Source: Marinobacter bohaiensis (GTDB lineage: Bacteria > Pseudomonadota > Gammaproteobacteria > Pseudomonadales > Oleiphilaceae). Taken from it: a stretch of 64,000 nucleotides of DNA. Each line of letters opens with the position of its first letter. Position 1 is the stretch's first letter. The translations under genes and the position numbers were made by a program. Location: the NCBI RefSeq assembly GCF_003258515.1, contig NZ_QGEH01000001.1:682001-746000 (forward strand), written 5' to 3'. A model generated the notes under the pieces. The model did no database searches and was not told the origin of the DNA. It saw only the letters and a list, made by a program, of their open reading frames with translations. Below are positions 27,675 to 35,930 of the stretch, in pieces.

Positions 27675-28163
27675 GTGTCGTTTGAACTGACCGTCCAGCT
27701 GTTGCTGCTCCTGCTGGCGGCCAACGGGTCGCCGGTGCTGGGGCGTTACCTGCTGGGGCGCCACGGCGCGCAGCCGGTCGACGGCGGCCGGCTATGGCGC
27801 GATGGCGAACGCCTGCTGGGGGACAGCAAGACCTGGCGTGGCCTCATCATCGGCGTTACGGCCTGCACGGTGGTGAGCCTGTTGTTGGGGCTGGGTGGTC
27901 CGTTCGGCGTGATGTTTGGCGCGCTGGCGTTGCTGGGGGATCTGTTCAGCAGCTTCATCAAGCGCCGCCGGCATCTGCGCTCCAGCTCCCGCGCCACCGG
28001 GCTGGATCAGCTTCCCGAAGCGATCCTGCCGGTGGGCATGGGGGCATTCTGGCTGGACTACAACTGGCAGGAGGTGGCCGTCACCGTGCTGCTGTTCATG
28101 CTGGCGGACATGCTGCTCTCGCCGCTGCTGTATCGGCTGGGCATCCGCCGGCAGCCGCATTGA
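27675..28163 (+). CDS. CDP-archaeol synthase-like (DUF46/CarS) integral membrane protein
   Basis: This 162-residue membrane protein has about four or five hydrophobic segments and the blocks NGSPVLGRYLLG, GDSKTWRG and GDLFSSFIKRR. These resemble CarS/CdsA-type cytidylyltransferases. In archaea CarS makes CDP-archaeol; the role of the bacterial homologues is not established to my knowledge. The start is GTG, three bases after the fumC stop, so it is probably cotranscribed with fumC. The family call rests on the GDSKTWRG-type motif. Confidence 0.8.
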   Translation: MSFELTVQLLLLLLAANGSPVLGRYLLGRHGAQPVDGGRLWRDGERLLGDSKTWRGLIIGVTACTVVSLLLGLGGPFGVMFGALALLGDLFSSFIKRRRHLRSSSRATGLDQLPEAILPVGMGAFWLDYNWQEVAVTVLLFMLADMLLSPLLYRLGIRRQPH

Positions 28164-28210
28164 GGGGGCGGTTGCGGATCTTGAGGTTTGCGGCGGGCCA
28201 CCTGCGGCGA

Positions 28211-28575
28211 CCTCGGAAGCTAAAGCTTCCGCTACATTTTCGCGGTTTCCCAGGCCCCATGTAGCCGAAGCTTCAGCTTCGGAGCAGCTCGCCGGGCGGC
28301 CGAGGTTAACGGGCATATTGTTCGAATCCATGAGAGGGGGGCGGGTGCTTCGGAAGCGAGAGCGTCCGCCACATCCAGCGGGTACCCGGGGCTCATGTAG
28401 CCGAAGCTCCAGCTTCGGAGCAGCCCGCCGGGCGGCCAAGGTTAACGGGCATATTGTTCGAATCCATGAGAGGGGCCCGGGTGCTTCGGAAGCGAGAGCG
28501 TCCGCCACATTCTGCGAGTACCCGGGGCTCATGTAGCCGAAGCTTCAGCTTCGGAGCAGCCTGCCGGGCTGCCGG
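28211..28575. repeat. BIME-like array of inverted REPs with a 136-bp tandem period
   Basis: The 445-bp gap after the CarS-like gene holds two full 136-bp units and a truncated third, beginning at 28261, 28397 and 28533. A lone inverted partner (CCTCGGAAGCTAAAGC...) lies at 28211-28235. Copies 1 and 3 of the 27-bp REP are identical to those near 8 kb; copy 2 has one change. Each full unit also has a variant in inverted orientation (CTTCGGAAGCGAGAGCG, about 28347 and 28483) and a conserved spacer containing GGTTAACGGGCATATTG. Long frames on both strands here are products of the periodicity, not genes. Confidence 0.92.
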
Positions 28576-28608
28576 GGATCGCGAGGGCCCGTCCGGATTC
28601 CTAAACTT

Positions 28609-29583
28609 TTAGCCCGTCCCCCGCGTCAACGTATGCAGATTCACCTCCGGCGGGCAGTTCAGCCGCGCGTGAACCATGGACGTCCCCGCACCGCAGGACG
28701 TATAGCCCTGCATTCCCGCATGTTGCCACGGCCCCTTGCCGACGAAGCGCGGGCAATCCGCATCCAGTAGCACCGGAATCCCGCCCGGCAGGCAGATCTG
28801 GCCGCCGTGGGTATGGCCGCACAGGAACAGGTCGTAGCCGGCGTGGGCCGCCTGCCGCCAGATTTCGGGAGTGTGACTGAGCAACAGGGTGGCCTTGCCG
28901 TTGGGGATGCCCTCGGCGGCGCGCTGCAGGTTGTCCACCTTGTAGAAGTGAGCGTCGTCCACGCCGGCCACGTAGAGATGGCTGCCGTCGCGCTCGATGG
29001 CGGTGTGCTCGTTGAGCAGCACCTGGTAGCCCATGTCCTCGAGCGGCGGCAGCATGCGGATGCTGTCGTGGTTGCCCAGTACCGCCAGGGGCGTGCCGCG
29101 CAGCACGCGGCGCAGGCGTCGCATGCCTTCCAGGCTGGCCTCGATCGGACCCCAGGTGAGCTTGCGGTAGTCACCGGTCAGCACGCACAGGTCGTAGTCG
29201 ATGCCCTCGACGTGCTTGATGATGGCCTCCAGCATGGGCGCGTCCATGTCCACGTGCAGGTCGGTCAGGTGCAGGATGCGGAAGCCTTCGAAGGCTTCGG
29301 GCAGGTGGGGGACCACAAAGCGATGCTCGACCGTGCGCATGCGCCGGGCGTTGTTCTGGGCGCGTCCGAGCAGACCGCTCAGGCGCAGGCAGCCGCGAAT
29401 CAGGCCGTGCAGGGAATACCACTTTTCCACATGGCAGAAATGACCGCCGGGGTCGACCAGGCGGGATTCGAACTCGCGTTCGATCCCCAATCGCTGGCGG
29501 GCGTGGACCGGGCCCAGGCGCAGGGCGAGCCGGTATTCAAGCAATTCATCGTCGTGTTGCGGTTTCGGTGCAACATGGGTCAT
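28609..29583 (-). CDS. YkuE/YaeI-type calcineurin-like metallophosphoesterase
   Basis: This 324-residue protein has all five two-metal phosphoesterase motifs: DLHVD, GDY, GNHDS, SHTPE and GHTHGGQICLPGG. The first 90 residues are a basic arm without a clear signal peptide or membrane span. Homologues act on lipid-linked or nucleotide phosphates, but the substrate is unknown here. The REP array lies just after its stop. It is convergent with the CarS-like gene and divergent from msrA. Confidence 0.88.
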   Translation of the reverse strand: MTHVAPKPQHDDELLEYRLALRLGPVHARQRLGIEREFESRLVDPGGHFCHVEKWYSLHGLIRGCLRLSGLLGRAQNNARRMRTVEHRFVVPHLPEAFEGFRILHLTDLHVDMDAPMLEAIIKHVEGIDYDLCVLTGDYRKLTWGPIEASLEGMRRLRRVLRGTPLAVLGNHDSIRMLPPLEDMGYQVLLNEHTAIERDGSHLYVAGVDDAHFYKVDNLQRAAEGIPNGKATLLLSHTPEIWRQAAHAGYDLFLCGHTHGGQICLPGGIPVLLDADCPRFVGKGPWQHAGMQGYTSCGAGTSMVHARLNCPPEVNLHTLTRGTG

Positions 29584-29826
29584 TGTCCGCTCCTTGCATC
29601 CTGCCGCTTCTGGGATGGCGCATGGACGCGATGGACACGCTGAAAGGTGACGGGATTCTGCTTTCAGTATGGCCCCAAGCCGATGGGTCGTAAACGTGGA
29701 ACCGTTACCGACGGCTCATGTCGGATGCAGGACACGAGGCAATGGGTGACATCCGCGATTGGTAAATGCCTGTGGATATCGACAAAATGAGAGTTTACGA
29801 AGGGTAATGCGACCTCAGGAGGAATC

Positions 29827-30474
29827 ATGAGCCAGTCCTGTGACCTGCCGGGCATGAGCGTGCCCCGCAGCCGGTTCCCGGCACCGGACAACGACCTGGA
29901 GCTGCCCGCCGACGCCGGCGAGCAGCGCGCGGTACTCGGTGGCGGCTGTTTCTGGTGCACCGAAGCCGTCTATCTGGCGCTGGATGGCGTTACCGCCGTG
30001 ACCTCCGGCTATGCCGGCGGCAGTGCGGACACCGCCAACTACGATGCCGTCTGCACTGGCACCACCGACCACGCGGAGGTGATCGAAGTGCGTTACGACC
30101 CGGCGCGGACCAGCTACGGTGAGCTGCTGCGGATTTTCTTCTCGGTGGCCCACGACCCGACCCAACTCAACCGTCAGGGCAACGATCGTGGCACCCAGTA
30201 CCGCTCCTCGGTGTTCTACGAGAACGAGGATCAGAAGCGGGTGGCCGAGGCCTATATCCGCAAGCTGGATGAAGCGGGGGTCTACGAGGCACCGGTGGTC
30301 ACCACCCTGGAGCCGCTCGACGCCTTCTACCCGGCGGAAGACTACCACCAGAATTTTGCTGCGCGGAATCCGTTCCAGCCCTATGTGATGGCGGCTGCGG
30401 CGCCCAAGGTGGAAAAACTTCGGGATCAGTTCGGTGACCGACTGAAACCCGAATTCAACGATGATCAGGCATGA
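29827..30474 (+). CDS. msrA: Peptide methionine-S-sulfoxide reductase MsrA
   Basis: This 215-residue enzyme reduces the S-epimer of methionine sulfoxide. The catalytic cysteine is Cys41 in GGCFWCTE, with SGYAGG, the HAEVIEV strand and [11 protein letters not shown] all conserved. The N terminus is about 35 residues of unstructured sequence, with no obvious export signal. CAGGAGG precedes the ATG. The msrB gene follows 11 bp later, so the two epimer-specific reductases form an operon. Confidence 0.96.
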   Translation: MSQSCDLPGMSVPRSRFPAPDNDLELPADAGEQRAVLGGGCFWCTEAVYLALDGVTAVTSGYAGGSADTANYDAVCTGTTDHAEVIEVRYDPARTSYGELLRIFFSVAHDPTQLNRQGNDRGTQYRSSVFYENEDQKRVAEAYIRKLDEAGVYEAPVVTTLEPLDAFYPAEDYHQNFAARNPFQPYVMAAAAPKVEKLRDQFGDRLKPEFNDDQA

Positions 30475-30485
30475 GGAGTAAGACC

Positions 30486-30914
30486 ATGTCCCAATCCGAA
30501 GCGGGTTACGACCTGACCCCGCTGACTGCGGAAGAAATCGAGCAGAAGGCCGCCGGCCTGACCGAGGAAGAGCGCACCGTGCTGCTGGACCACGGCACCG
30601 AACAGCCGTTCTGCGGCACCCTGCTCGACAACAAGATGGACGGCGTCTACCACTGCCGGCTGTGCGACCTGCCGCTGTTCACGTCCGAGCACAAGTTCGA
30701 CTCCGGCACCGGTTGGCCCAGCTTTTTCTCGCCGTTCGATCCGGACCACATCCGCTATCTGGAAGACACCAGCCTGGGCCGCGTGCGCACGGAAATCCGC
30801 TGTCCGCGCTGCGACAGTCACCTGGGGCACGTGTTTCCGGACGGTCCGCCGCCCACCGGCCAGCGCTACTGCCTGAACTCCGTCGCCATGGAGTTCCGCC
30901 AGAAGCAGGCCTGA
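30486..30914 (+). CDS. msrB: Peptide methionine-R-sulfoxide reductase MsrB
   Basis: This 142-residue enzyme reduces the R-epimer of methionine sulfoxide. Structural zinc is held by Cys57/Cys60 (CRLC) and Cys106/Cys109 (CPRC). The catalytic cysteine is Cys129 in RYCLNS. The conserved SGTGWPSFF and HLGHVFPDG blocks are present. ATG 30486 follows GAGGAG at 30474; an earlier in-frame ATG at 30471 overlaps the msrA stop and is less likely. Confidence 0.96.
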   Translation: MSQSEAGYDLTPLTAEEIEQKAAGLTEEERTVLLDHGTEQPFCGTLLDNKMDGVYHCRLCDLPLFTSEHKFDSGTGWPSFFSPFDPDHIRYLEDTSLGRVRTEIRCPRCDSHLGHVFPDGPPPTGQRYCLNSVAMEFRQKQA

Positions 30915-30923
30915 GTCCCTGGA

Positions 30924-30956
30924 GCCCCTTAACAGGCGGAATGTTGGTTAAGGGGC
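30924..30956. terminator. Convergent-gene hairpin between msrB and an NAD(P)-binding protein gene
   Basis: A perfect 10-bp stem, GCCCCTTAAC (30924-30933) with GTTAAGGGGC (30947-30956), encloses a 13-base loop. It fills the gap between two convergent genes and abuts the stop of the minus-strand one. There is no strong T-run in either direction, so it may mainly block 3' decay or read-through. Confidence 0.6.
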
Positions 30957-30957
30957 A

Positions 30958-31605
30958 CTAGCCCGGGCTGTTCCCGGCCCGGGCGATGGCGTCCGACCCG
31001 ATCATTTCCAGGGCGCCGGGGCGCGACACGCTGTCGATCATGCAGGCGGCGATGTCGCGGGCCCTGACCGGTCGATAGCGGGCCGGTATCACTGAGCCCA
31101 GACGCCGGCTCAGCATCAGCCCCAGGTCCTCTCCCAGCCGCTTTTCTTCCCGACGCGCGTCGATCAACGACGGCCGTACCAGCACCAGTCGATCAAACCC
31201 CATGGTCTGCAGCGCCTGCTCCACCTCGCCTTTCGTTCGCAGGTAGAAGCTGAGGCTGCGAGCGTTCGCGCCCATCGACGAATTGAGCACCATGACCGGC
31301 GTTCCGGCATCGTGGGCGCGCTGGGCCACGGCCAGCACCAGGTCGTGGTCGATGGCGTGAAAACCGGCCTTGCCACCAGCCTGTTTCAGCGTGGTGCCCA
31401 GGCAGCAGATCAGGGCATCGGCGCGCCACCAGTCGGCATCGGGCAGCGGCGAGCGGAAATCCTGCACCGGATTGTCCAGTTTGTCGTGTGGCGCCAGAGG
31501 CCGGCGCGTGGGAGCCGTGATCCGTCGGATCCCGGGCGTATCGAGGGCCTGTTGCAGCACCTGACGGCCCACCGCACCGGTGGCACCAAACAGTAGCAGT
31601 TCCAT
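30958..31605 (-). CDS. NAD(P)-binding Rossmann-fold protein (atypical SDR, TIP30/YwnB-like)
   Basis: This 215-residue protein begins MELLLFGATGAVGRQVLQQAL, a clear dinucleotide-binding motif. Later blocks CCLGTTLKQAGG, MVLNSSMGANARS, FYLRTKGEVEQAL and RPSLIDARREEKR are typical of atypical short-chain dehydrogenases that often lack catalytic tyrosine. ATG 31605 follows AAGGA; the upstream in-frame start would add 26 residues of non-coding character. Substrate unknown. Confidence 0.85.
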   Translation of the reverse strand: MELLLFGATGAVGRQVLQQALDTPGIRRITAPTRRPLAPHDKLDNPVQDFRSPLPDADWWRADALICCLGTTLKQAGGKAGFHAIDHDLVLAVAQRAHDAGTPVMVLNSSMGANARSLSFYLRTKGEVEQALQTMGFDRLVLVRPSLIDARREEKRLGEDLGLMLSRRLGSVIPARYRPVRARDIAACMIDSVSRPGALEMIGSDAIARAGNSPG

Positions 31606-31794
31606 GGGCGTGTCCTTGCGCATCGTCGTTGGCGACTGAAACGGAACCGGGAGTATGGCACAGGACGGGAACGACATTGTCATGCGACTGTCATGGGAAT
31701 GACCGACACTGCTCAGTACAGCGACTGCATCGTGTTGTTGAATAGCGCGGTACCAACCGTTGTGGCCAAAACGGTAGCAGGAAGCAGGATCGCA

Positions 31795-32154
31795 TCAGGG
31801 AGGATGCATTTTTTTCCCACCGCCGTGATGGCCAGCGCCGTTCGACGCGTTCAGATCGGCTCCGGTCACCCGGGCCACGTACTGCGCCACCGCATCGATT
31901 TCCGCCTCCGACAGACTCTCTTCGAACGCCGGCATAATCCCGACACCGTAGCGTACCGCGGTGACCACCTGTTCCGCCGTGGGTTTGAGCTGGTCCAGAT
32001 CGGGGCCGATCTCGGCGCTCGAGCCGGCATCCGCGAGGGTGTGGCACAGGGCGCAGGCGGGCTGTGCCGTCTGGGTGAACACGATCCGGCCCGGATCCTG
32101 TGCAAATACCTCGGCAGCCGCCAGGCCCAGAGCTAGCAGCAGGATTCTCAGCAT
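31795..32154 (-). CDS. sorB: Small c-type cytochrome, SorB-like subunit of sulfite dehydrogenase
   Basis: This 119-residue secreted cytochrome has a signal peptide ending near FAQ (residue 19) and one haem site, CALCH. A likely axial Met lies in VGIMPAFEESLSE. It starts 13 bp after the molybdopterin subunit gene. In known SorAB the cytochrome takes electrons from the molybdenum centre. The C-terminal tail, NGAGHHGGGKKMHPP, is His/Gly/Lys-rich and could bind metal. Confidence 0.85.
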   Translation of the reverse strand: MLRILLLALGLAAAEVFAQDPGRIVFTQTAQPACALCHTLADAGSSAEIGPDLDQLKPTAEQVVTAVRYGVGIMPAFEESLSEAEIDAVAQYVARVTGADLNASNGAGHHGGGKKMHPP

Positions 32155-32167
32155 CGCGCGCGTCCCG

Positions 32168-33376
32168 TCAGCTCACCGTGACGGTGACGCCGTGGTCTTC
32201 CCAGCCGTTGTGGCCGTATCCGCGTTCGTTGTCGGGCCGTTCACGGGGCTGGCTGTTGCCCTTGGCGTCGGTGGCGCGACTGACCATTCGGTACTCGCCG
32301 GCGGACAGGTCCGCCGCGAGGACGAAGGGACGCCAGGCGAACGGGCCCAGATCGGGACCGATGAATGGCGCCGCCCGCCAGTTTTCGCCGTTATCCAGCG
32401 ACACCTCGACCCCGTGCAGCGATTCAGTGCCGCCGAACGCGACGCCATGGATCAGGTTGCGCCCGGCCGGGGCGGTGTCCAGCGGGCCGGTAATCCAGGA
32501 TTTCACATTCATCGCCCACATCGACGGCTGTTTCGGCGCGCCTTTCTCGCCCACCGGGCGGACGCGGTAGCCGGACGCCTGGATCTTGGCGTCGGACTGC
32601 GTCCTGGTCAGGGCGACGTGCTTGACATACTTCACGTTGTTCACGCCGTAGTAGCCCGGGATCACCATGCGCAGCGGACCGCCGTGGGTCAGTGGCAGGG
32701 GTTCGCCGTTCATCTCGTAGGCCAACAGGGCCTGTTCCATGGCATCCAGCGGCACCGAACGTTCCACCACCACGCTCTTTTCGTCCAGGCCTTCGGGCAG
32801 CTCCTCGCCACCGGTGCTGGTCAGGTACTGGGCGCCGGATTCGGGGCCGCCCAGGGCTCTGATAACCTCGCGCATGGGCACACCCGTCCAGATCACGCAG
32901 CCGGCGGCGCCGACGCTCCACTGGGAGCCGCTGGCGCCGTGGGGGAAGAAGGCGCGTCCGTTGCCTGAGCACTGCAATACGGTGGCGACGGTTTCCACGC
33001 CGAGTGTCTTGAGCTCACCCAGGGTCATCGAGCGCGGCGCGGTGACGCCGCTGAACGCCACTTCCCAGGCGTCACGGTCGGCGACGATGGTCTCGGGCGG
33101 CGTGGGCAGGTTGTTGCGCACGAACAGGATGTCACTGGGGGTCACCACGCCGGTGCCGATGGCGCCGCGACGGGTCTCCATGGTCTTGTTGCTGTGGACG
33201 ATCAGGGCGTCGGTGCGTTTCCACTTGATGAAGTCCGGAATGGGGAGGGCGTCCTGGCCGCGGGCCAGCGGTGTCAGGCCCAGCAGGCTGACGGAGGCCA
33301 GGGTGCCGGCTCCGCCGATCAGGATCTGGCGTCGACTGAGAGTCGGCGCGTCACGTCGGGTAGGGTGTTGAGGCAT
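32168..33376 (-). CDS. sorA: Sulfite oxidase-family molybdopterin enzyme, SorA-like
   Basis: This 402-residue periplasmic enzyme is predicted to oxidise sulfite to sulfate. A twin-arginine signal (SRRQILIGGAG) is at residues 14-24. The Mo-ligating cysteine is Cys136 in VLQCSGNGR, and the family block HGGPLRMVIPGYYGVNNVKY and a C-terminal dimerisation domain follow. ATG 33376 with AGGAG upstream is preferred to a longer frame that would bury the Tat signal. Substrates other than sulfite are possible in this family. Confidence 0.9.
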   Translation of the reverse strand: MPQHPTRRDAPTLSRRQILIGGAGTLASVSLLGLTPLARGQDALPIPDFIKWKRTDALIVHSNKTMETRRGAIGTGVVTPSDILFVRNNLPTPPETIVADRDAWEVAFSGVTAPRSMTLGELKTLGVETVATVLQCSGNGRAFFPHGASGSQWSVGAAGCVIWTGVPMREVIRALGGPESGAQYLTSTGGEELPEGLDEKSVVVERSVPLDAMEQALLAYEMNGEPLPLTHGGPLRMVIPGYYGVNNVKYVKHVALTRTQSDAKIQASGYRVRPVGEKGAPKQPSMWAMNVKSWITGPLDTAPAGRNLIHGVAFGGTESLHGVEVSLDNGENWRAAPFIGPDLGPFAWRPFVLAADLSAGEYRMVSRATDAKGNSQPRERPDNERGYGHNGWEDHGVTVTVS

Positions 33377-33631
33377 GGTTCTTCTCCTTATTCTTGTCGC
33401 GAAGACGCGCTGTCTCGTCAGCGTGTTGTCAGGACAAACCATGTTGCTGTTTTGAATGGCGATGAGTGACGTTGCTCATGGCGACTGCATGACGCGCACC
33501 TATACATTTCCTTTAGACGGGCGGGGAGGGGTGATCAAGCTCAGGCTTAGACTGTTCCGCTATTTTTCGAAGCGCTAATATGGCGGCTTTTTGCCGGCCT
33601 GGAGCCGTGCAGCGACGAAGGAAGTAGACGT

Positions 33632-34387
33632 ATGATCCGGCTGACGGTGAATCCGATCGTGGAGTCCGCCACGTTAATGCGGCGCGTGATGGTTGTTCTG
33701 GGCTCGATCGGGGTGACGTCGCTGTATTCCTCGCTGATCCTGGTGCGGGCCCTGCTGGGGCGGCTGACACGGGAACGGGTGGATCGCTACACGCGGGACT
33801 GGTCGGCGTTGCTGCTGCGTCTGGTGCGGGTGAACCTGAACGTGGAGGGGCGCATCCCGGATTTCGAGGATGGCCGGCGCTACCTCATCCTATGCAGCCA
33901 CGCCAGTCACTATGACATTCCCCTGAGTTTCGTAGCGCTGCCGGGTTCGATCCGCATGCTGGCCAAGAAAGAGCTGTTCCGGATCCCGCTGCTGGGCCCG
34001 GCCATGCGGGCGGGGGAATTTCCCTCGATCGATCGCTCCAACCACCAGCGTGCGCTGGAGGACCTGCAGACGGCCCGCGACATGATGGAGAGCGGCATCG
34101 TGCTCTGGGCCGCACCGGAAGGCACGCGCTCGGCCGACGGCTCGCTGGGCACGTTCAAGAAGGGCTGTTTCCACCTGGCGCTGGATACGCAGGCGGTGAT
34201 CGTGCCGGTAGGCATTCGCGGCAACGAGAAAGTGCTGCCGGCGCGGACCTGCCAGATCAACCTGGGACAGCCGGTGGATTTTGTGGTGGGTGAACCGCTG
34301 GACACGGCCGGCTACGGTCGTGAGCAGCTGCCGGAACTGATGGAAGCGGTGCGCGGCAGCATCGAGCGGGCCCGGGGGGAGCGCTAG
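33632..34387 (+). CDS. 1-acyl-sn-glycerol-3-phosphate acyltransferase (PlsC family)
   Basis: This 251-residue membrane-associated acyltransferase has the H-x4-D catalytic motif HASHYD (His90, Asp95) and the substrate block PEGTRS near residue 157. An N-terminal hydrophobic helix spans about residues 18-40. It should acylate lysophosphatidate in phospholipid synthesis, though PlsC paralogues can act on other acceptors. It is convergent with nhaD after a 22-bp gap. Confidence 0.9.
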   Translation: MIRLTVNPIVESATLMRRVMVVLGSIGVTSLYSSLILVRALLGRLTRERVDRYTRDWSALLLRLVRVNLNVEGRIPDFEDGRRYLILCSHASHYDIPLSFVALPGSIRMLAKKELFRIPLLGPAMRAGEFPSIDRSNHQRALEDLQTARDMMESGIVLWAAPEGTRSADGSLGTFKKGCFHLALDTQAVIVPVGIRGNEKVLPARTCQINLGQPVDFVVGEPLDTAGYGREQLPELMEAVRGSIERARGER

Positions 34388-34409
34388 CCTCCACCTCCGG
34401 GCCTGGGCT

Positions 34410-35657
34410 TCAGAGCAAGAAACCCAGCGCGTAGACCCCGGCGTAACCGATGGTATAGGCCACCAGTAGGAAGGCGCTGTAGCGCAGGTAGCTGGCAAAG
34501 GTGAGTCCCGGGATCTTGCTCATGGCGACGATACCGGCGGCAGAGCCGATCACCAGCAGCGAGCCGCCCACGCCGACCGCATAGGTCAGCCCCAACCACT
34601 CGCCCGGCGTCATGTCGATACCGGCCTTCAGCAGCGCGGCGGTCAGCGGCACGTTGTCGATCAGCGAGGAGAAGATGCCCATCAGGTAGTTGGCGGCGAT
34701 CGGGGGCAACACCTGGTACACGTCGACAAACGCACCCAGCGCCTGGATTTCCTTGAGCATGCCCACAATCAGCAGGATGCCCAGGAAGAAGAACAGGGTG
34801 TCGAACTCGATGGTGCGCACGTACTCGATGATCGGGTCCAGGTCGGAGTCCGTACTCAGGAACCGCGAGGTCAGGAACATCATCGACAGCCCGAACAGGA
34901 AGGTGAGCACCGGCGGAATCTCGAACAGCACGTTGCACACGATCGTACCGATGATGGTGGCCAGGAACAGGCAGGCAATGACGATGTCCACCCGGCGCAC
35001 CTCGTTACGGTCGTGCACCAGTTCCACCTCGCCTTTCATGCCGCGGGACAGCAGCAGCGCCAGGAAGAAGACACCACAGGCGGCGGGTACCGAGAGGGCC
35101 AGCAGCGTGAGGATTTCCACCTTGTCGGCAAGGAAGATCATCAACGTGGTGACATCACCGGTGATCAGCGACACCCCGCCGGAGTTGACCGCGAACACCA
35201 CCAGCGTGATGAACCGCACCTGTTTCTTGCGCTCCAGGTGCAGCGACAGGATCAGCGCGCAGGACACCAGGGTGGCGGTGATGTTGTCGGCCAGGGACGA
35301 GAAGATGAAGCAGAACAGCCCCACCAGCAGTAACAGCTGGTTTTCCCTGATGCGTTTGGGCATGACCAGGTAGATCAGGTTCTCGATCATGCCTTTCTTG
35401 TTCAGGTAGGCCACGAAGGTCATTGCCGCCACCAGGAACAGCCACAAAGAAGCGATCTCGGAAATGCTGTCTTCCAGGCCTTGCTGCACCAGCTCGGTAT
35501 GAGAGCGGGAACCGCTGGTCACGAACAGCAGGATCCAGGAAAGGGTGCCGAAGAAGAGCGTGACCTTGGCTTTGTTGACGTGTGTGACTTCTTCGAAGAT
35601 GACGCCGAGCAACGCGAGCACGGCAAACGAGATCAGGACAATATCCAACCAGTGCAT
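34410..35657 (-). CDS. nhaD: Na+/H+ antiporter NhaD
   Basis: This antiporter of about 415 residues has roughly 12 membrane segments. It shows NhaD blocks FFGTLSWILLF, SSLADNITATLVSCALI, VNSGGVSLITGDVTTLMI and SLIDNVPLTAALLKAG, the last of which includes charged residues in otherwise hydrophobic helices. It expels sodium in exchange for protons, typical of marine and halophilic bacteria. The frame also opens at a TTG (35666), but ATG 35657 has the better-spaced GGGTGG ribosome site. Confidence 0.94.
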   Translation of the reverse strand: MHWLDIVLISFAVLALLGVIFEEVTHVNKAKVTLFFGTLSWILLFVTSGSRSHTELVQQGLEDSISEIASLWLFLVAAMTFVAYLNKKGMIENLIYLVMPKRIRENQLLLLVGLFCFIFSSLADNITATLVSCALILSLHLERKKQVRFITLVVFAVNSGGVSLITGDVTTLMIFLADKVEILTLLALSVPAACGVFFLALLLSRGMKGEVELVHDRNEVRRVDIVIACLFLATIIGTIVCNVLFEIPPVLTFLFGLSMMFLTSRFLSTDSDLDPIIEYVRTIEFDTLFFFLGILLIVGMLKEIQALGAFVDVYQVLPPIAANYLMGIFSSLIDNVPLTAALLKAGIDMTPGEWLGLTYAVGVGGSLLVIGSAAGIVAMSKIPGLTFASYLRYSAFLLVAYTIGYAGVYALGFLL

Positions 35658-35930
35658 ATAGGACAAACCACCCGCGGGCTGTTTTTGTATCGGACGTTAT
35701 TTGTTGCTGTTATTGGTGGCCGCGGGCGAAGCAATAGGGGCGCTACGTGCGGCAAAGCGGCGATTTTACGCGTACCGGCGTTGATCGACCACCGGTTTCA
35801 TTGCCCTGATCATGCTAGATTCGTACCTATTGCCTTATTCAATTTCATATTGCGGCAAAAAAACGGATAATCACCCCCTCATAAAAACTATGAATCGTTT
35901 CGATCACATCAGATTGAAGGTAGCAAGCTA

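Noticed and set aside
28310-28480. A tRNA-like GTTCGAATCC inside each 136-bp unit
   Set aside because: It is not flanked by a cloverleaf or acceptor stem, so it is chance similarity to a T-arm.
27792-28536. Long open frames on both strands after the CarS-like gene
   Set aside because: They span the tandem repeat and read the same peptide repeatedly; no start signal.
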